DNA from: Desulfovibrio sp. ZJ369
GTDB taxonomy: Bacteria > Desulfobacterota > Desulfovibrionia > Desulfovibrionales > Desulfovibrionaceae
Assembly: GCF_011039085.1 (NCBI RefSeq)
Contig: NZ_JAAKEI010000016.1
Span: 1-58,133, forward strand
DNA length: 58,133 nt
Reading direction: 5' to 3'
Each line of letters begins with the position of its first letter. Within the stretch, counting starts at the first letter, position 1. The notes below the pieces were generated by a model that was given only the letters and a program-made list of their open reading frames with translations, was not told where the DNA came from and did not search any database. The translations under genes and the position numbers were made by a program. Shown one piece after another: positions 55,656 to 58,133 of the stretch.

Positions 55656-55763
55656 CGCTCGTTGAGGGCTGTCAAGGCGCGGTCTGTCCGCACTCTTGCT
55701 GCGTCAAACCGTAGTGAGCTGTTGCAGGCCGTGTGAGTCGTTGCGTAAAAATTCCGGAGAGTA

Positions 55764-56064
55764 TTAATCAAATAATGTTTTAATGTCATCCAGAGTTCCA
55801 TTCACATGAAACCTGGCAAAAAGAGCCATCGTCAAGTCAACCATGTGCAGACTTCGTGAAACAACGACCGACTTTCGGCGGAATCTGGCAAACCAGTGAC
55901 GCTGGCGACAATTGTTCCTTTCTATGCGGACTGTGCCACTTTTCCCCTGAAGCAGATCGTTTTCGCCTGTCTCCAGAGGATAAACCTTCCACTTATCCGT
56001 ATACCGTGCTGGCATGGCACTTGGGGCAGTCGGGCTTTGCTTCCATGCGCTCCTCCTTTTGGAA
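55764..56064 (-). pseudogene. IS1-family transposase remnant with internal deletion
   Basis: The minus strand begins with a zinc-binding start (MEAKPDCPKCHASTVYG then TGA/TAA stop) like InsA. It then passes directly into an InsB-like C-terminus in another frame (DKWKVYPLETG, RIERNNCRQRHWFARF, FSRS-like VSRSLHMVDLTM). Most of the middle of the transposase is missing, so it cannot be active. It adjoins the truncated CRISPR-associated gene and probably truncated it. Confidence 0.65.
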
Positions 56065-56077
56065 GGATATAACACAT

Positions 56078-56326
56078 TTACATCATATTGTTAATGCTCT
56101 CCTTTTTCAGAAAGCGGGTTGGCGCTTGACGGCAGCCCATAGTCGTGAAGGAAAGCGCTATATGTCCGTCCCTGCCCAAAAGTGCATATCGAGCAAGTTC
56201 CGCCCCCTGTTGGGTGGTAAGAATCACTGCGCGGGATGGGAAATGCCCCTCACTGTGCAGTGCATAGAGCGTTTCCGTAAAAATTTGTGGCCGGAGTCCG
56301 CTCACCGCAAGCAGGATGCTATCCAT
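56078..56326 (-). pseudogene. Truncated CRISPR-associated protein of the NE0113 (ring nuclease-like) family
   Basis: The product starts MDSILLAVSGLRPQIFTETL and continues YALHSEG, matching the N-terminus of NE0113-type CRISPR proteins (TIGR02584), which are linked to type III systems and cyclic oligoadenylate signalling. Homology fades after about residue 55, and the rest (QAPTRFLKKESINNMM) looks unrelated, so roughly three quarters of the gene is missing. Its ATG overlaps the cas6 stop by 8 bp, as in an operon. Confidence 0.65.
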
Positions 56327-57263
56327 TGGCGCATTCCCAGCTGAGACTCAGTGCCCCCAGGCCGAAACTTGTCTGCTTTCCCAGATGAACCCTGGCTGCG
56401 AAATCGAGATATTCGGCAAATGCCGCCAATGGTCCCGTATAGCTGACGCGTCCCATCAGTCCCCCAAGCTGCATGGCCGTGTTCTGCCGCCCGGAATAAC
56501 GGCGCCAGTCATGCCAGTGCAGATGGGTAGCCTCGCTCCGGACAGTGGCGGCTGTCTCTCGCAAGGCGGCAAACTCGGCCGGGGGCAGACGAAACGACCT
56601 CCCCTCCAGGGCCTCCAGATTCGCCACCCTTCGCAAGATAAGCCGTACCAGTAGCGGAAAATCCAGCTCCGCAGCGAGGTGGTTCGCTTGCTTGAAGCGC
56701 AATGGAGTACGTAACTCCACGCTCACCATCCCTGTTACATGGGAGTCCCCAAGACGGGGAAGCGAGAGATCTTCCGCCTTGTGAGGCAGCAGCCTCTCGC
56801 TCTCCGCGTCATAGATCGAGACATCGCCCTGCCTGACATCACAAAGAGAAAGCCTGCCCTTCCCTTCGGCAATGCCGCGCCCCATACCCCGTTCCCCGGC
56901 CAGTTTGAAGGCGTGGATGAAATACGGGAGGTAATCTGCGGCATAGGCGAATAATTTCAGAGTGAACCTGAAGGTGTCCCCAGGCGCGAGATCCCCCCTT
57001 GCCCCTTGTGGCGCCTCAATGCAGAAGGGAGGGGGCAGCATCGGGGCAGACTGGCTGTTTTCCGGCGCGTTGACAAAGGTAAAAAGCCTGGGGAAAGCGC
57101 ATGTACCAGCAAGCATACAGTCAGGGCAATCTTTGCCCTGCATCATACAGACGGCATGACGCAGGCTGTTGCCCAAAGCGCCACGCAGCATGGAGCCCGT
57201 ATACCATGGAAACTGGGCCACGGTTCGTGCCCGAAAGAAAAATTCTACGGAAAGGTAACGCAT
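56319..57263 (-). CDS. cas6: CRISPR repeat endoribonuclease Cas6
   Basis: Cas6 cleaves pre-crRNA within repeats. The 314-residue protein is a RAMP-fold member with YTGSMLRGALGNSLR near the N-terminus, a CxxC-rich segment (GKDCPDCMLAGTC) and the glycine-rich C-terminal loop FGLGALSL, as in the long C-terminal Cas6 group of type III systems. It appears complete, but no CRISPR array, cas10, csm/cmr, cas1 or cas2 lies in the window. No ribosome site is clear. It may be an orphan or a remnant of a larger locus. Confidence 0.8.
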   Translation of the reverse strand: MRYLSVEFFFRARTVAQFPWYTGSMLRGALGNSLRHAVCMMQGKDCPDCMLAGTCAFPRLFTFVNAPENSQSAPMLPPPFCIEAPQGARGDLAPGDTFRFTLKLFAYAADYLPYFIHAFKLAGERGMGRGIAEGKGRLSLCDVRQGDVSIYDAESERLLPHKAEDLSLPRLGDSHVTGMVSVELRTPLRFKQANHLAAELDFPLLVRLILRRVANLEALEGRSFRLPPAEFAALRETAATVRSEATHLHWHDWRRYSGRQNTAMQLGGLMGRVSYTGPLAAFAEYLDFAARVHLGKQTSFGLGALSLSWECANG

Positions 57264-57327
57264 AGTGAGAGGTTAAGACAAATAGGCCGCATCCGCAAAT
57301 GCCCCCTCCTGCGATCCCACGGCTCCC

Positions 57328-57468
57328 TAGAGCAGATTACCTTTGACTTTTTATGAAAGTCAAAGGTGGCATTCAGGCGAAAAACGCGGTTTTCGCCTGA
57401 ATGTACGCCGCGTTGCGGCGGCTGCCGCTTTCGCGTCAGCAGAGCATTTTCAAAGAGAAAATGCTCTA
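57328..57468 (+). mobile_element. 141-bp MITE-like hairpin element, copy 4
   Basis: It is identical to the copy at 22432-22572, with TA at both ends. It lies 64 bp upstream of cas6 (which points away) and ahead of the flavodoxin-fold gene. It may separate cas6 from its original promoter. Confidence 0.9.
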
Positions 57469-57550
57469 GCTGCCTTGCCTGGCCAGAGCCCGGCCTTCTG
57501 ACCCTGAACCTGGAAACGCCTCAAAATGGCGAAAGCAATTACGCTGCGCG

Positions 57551-57670
57551 ATGGCTGAAGAAAAAAACGGGAAAACCTGGGCGGATCAGCCGATCATTTA
57601 CGATGAGGAAAAGACGGTGTACGAGGGAAGTAAGAAGTCGGCTCCCGAACGCTTTCAAGCCGGGTGTTGA
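57551..57670 (+). CDS. Possible small ORF of 39 residues
   Basis: The ORF reads MAEEKNGKTWADQPIIYDEE and ends RFQAGC. It is followed 30 bp later by the reductase gene. It has no recognised domain. It could be the remains of a gene interrupted by the nearby element. Confidence 0.25.
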   Translation: MAEEKNGKTWADQPIIYDEEKTVYEGSKKSAPERFQAGC

Positions 57671-57700
57671 ACGAAAAAAACACTGAACGAGGCGAAATTG

Positions 57701-58133
57701 ATGAGTAAAAACATTATAGCGGTCAATGCCGGGCCACGGAAAGGCTGGAACACTGATACCCTGATCACCGAGGCATCGAAAGGCGCTGAGTCCTCAGGCG
57801 CAACAGTGGAAAAATTCAACCTGTTCCGTCTCGAAAAATATACCGGGTGTATTTCCTGTTTTGGATGCAAGAAAAACCAGAACAAAGGGCGCTGCGTGTG
57901 CCGTGATGGACTGACAAAAGTACTGGATGCCATCCGCGAAGCTGACGGACTGATCATTGGTTCTCCGAATTATCTCAGCGAAATGACAGCCTCGTTCCGG
58001 GCGCTTTATGAACGGCTGGTGTTCCAAAATTTGACCTATAACAGTGAAACGCCGTGTTGCAATCAAAATCCGATCCCCGTGCTGCTGATCATGACCAGCA
58101 ACGCGCCCGATACGGCTTACACGGGACTGCTGC
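57701..58133 (+). CDS. NADPH-dependent FMN reductase / flavodoxin-fold protein (cut by window end)
   Basis: The product starts MSKNIIAVNAGPRKGWNTDT with the flavodoxin-fold phosphate loop, then ISCFGCKKNQNKGRCVCRDGLTK with a cysteine pattern as in iron-sulfur flavoproteins. IREADGLIIGSPNYLSEMTA is the second FMN-binding loop. GAGGCGAAATTG precedes the ATG. The gene continues beyond the window. It probably reduces or carries flavin; substrate unknown. Confidence 0.85.
   Translation, partial: MSKNIIAVNAGPRKGWNTDTLITEASKGAESSGATVEKFNLFRLEKYTGCISCFGCKKNQNKGRCVCRDGLTKVLDAIREADGLIIGSPNYLSEMTASFRALYERLVFQNLTYNSETPCCNQNPIPVLLIMTSNAPDTAYTGLL

Noticed and set aside
22434..57468. The repeated hairpin elements as a CRISPR array or as ordinary terminators only
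   Set aside because: Copies are far apart with no regular spacers. The TA duplication and the gene split at 22432 show insertion, and most lack a T-run.
57366..57686. Open frame running through the 141-bp element into flanking DNA
   Set aside because: Its first part is the element read as protein and recurs at 22470. The rest is basic and shows no family.

Overview
The window is high-GC bacterial chromosome, most likely from a Desulfovibrionaceae-type sulfate reducer (Thermodesulfobacteriota). This is inferred from gene content: a complete dcw division and cell-wall cluster, a Ros/MucR zinc-finger regulator, a sigma-54 activator next to a large secreted TPR protein, a BioD-BioA fusion and formate-tetrahydrofolate ligase. 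No rRNA or tRNA gene was recognised.

Layout. 1-270: the 3' end of an IS630-type transposase abutting a 141-bp non-coding element. 427-2895 (minus): pyruvate kinase followed by an HD-GYP phosphodiesterase. 3245-21432 (plus): promoter and MraZ-type operator, then mraZ-rsmH-ftsL-ftsI-murE-murF-mraY-murD-ftsW-murG-murC-murB-ftsQ-ftsA-ftsZ. 21433-21935: structured-RNA candidate ending in an intrinsic terminator. 21936-26555: small zinc-ribbon protein, a flavoprotein gene split by the 141-bp element, and hrpB. 26780-33207: sigma-54 activator, sigma-54-type promoter, TPR protein, lipoprotein and MucR regulator. 33366-36414: bioB and fused bioD-bioA. 36561-40471: small ORF, LpdD-like protein and a solitary type IIG-like restriction-methyltransferase. 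40677-49687: fhs, three glycosyltransferase-type genes and rfbC/A/B for dTDP-sugar synthesis. 50044-55607: cyclopropane fatty acid synthase, a MATE exporter and a zinc ABC transporter with a candidate Zur operator. 55764-57263: an IS1 remnant, a truncated CRISPR ring-nuclease-type gene and an intact cas6. 57701-end: a partial flavodoxin-fold reductase.

The most striking signal is a family of short hairpin elements that begin TAGAGC and end GCTCTA. Four copies of a 141-bp form are nearly identical. Their terminus matches the IS630 end at position 101-127, which indicates a MITE moved by that transposase. One copy splits the flavoprotein gene, and removing 139 bp (element plus one TA) restores a single 428-codon frame. 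Six genes (ftsL, ftsI, the TPR gene, the LpdD-like gene, fhs and a glycosyltransferase-like gene) have a TAG stop codon that is also the first three bases of such an element. A second family (149 and 169 bp) shows compensatory base changes in its stems. All calls rest on reading the sequence; no database search was run.
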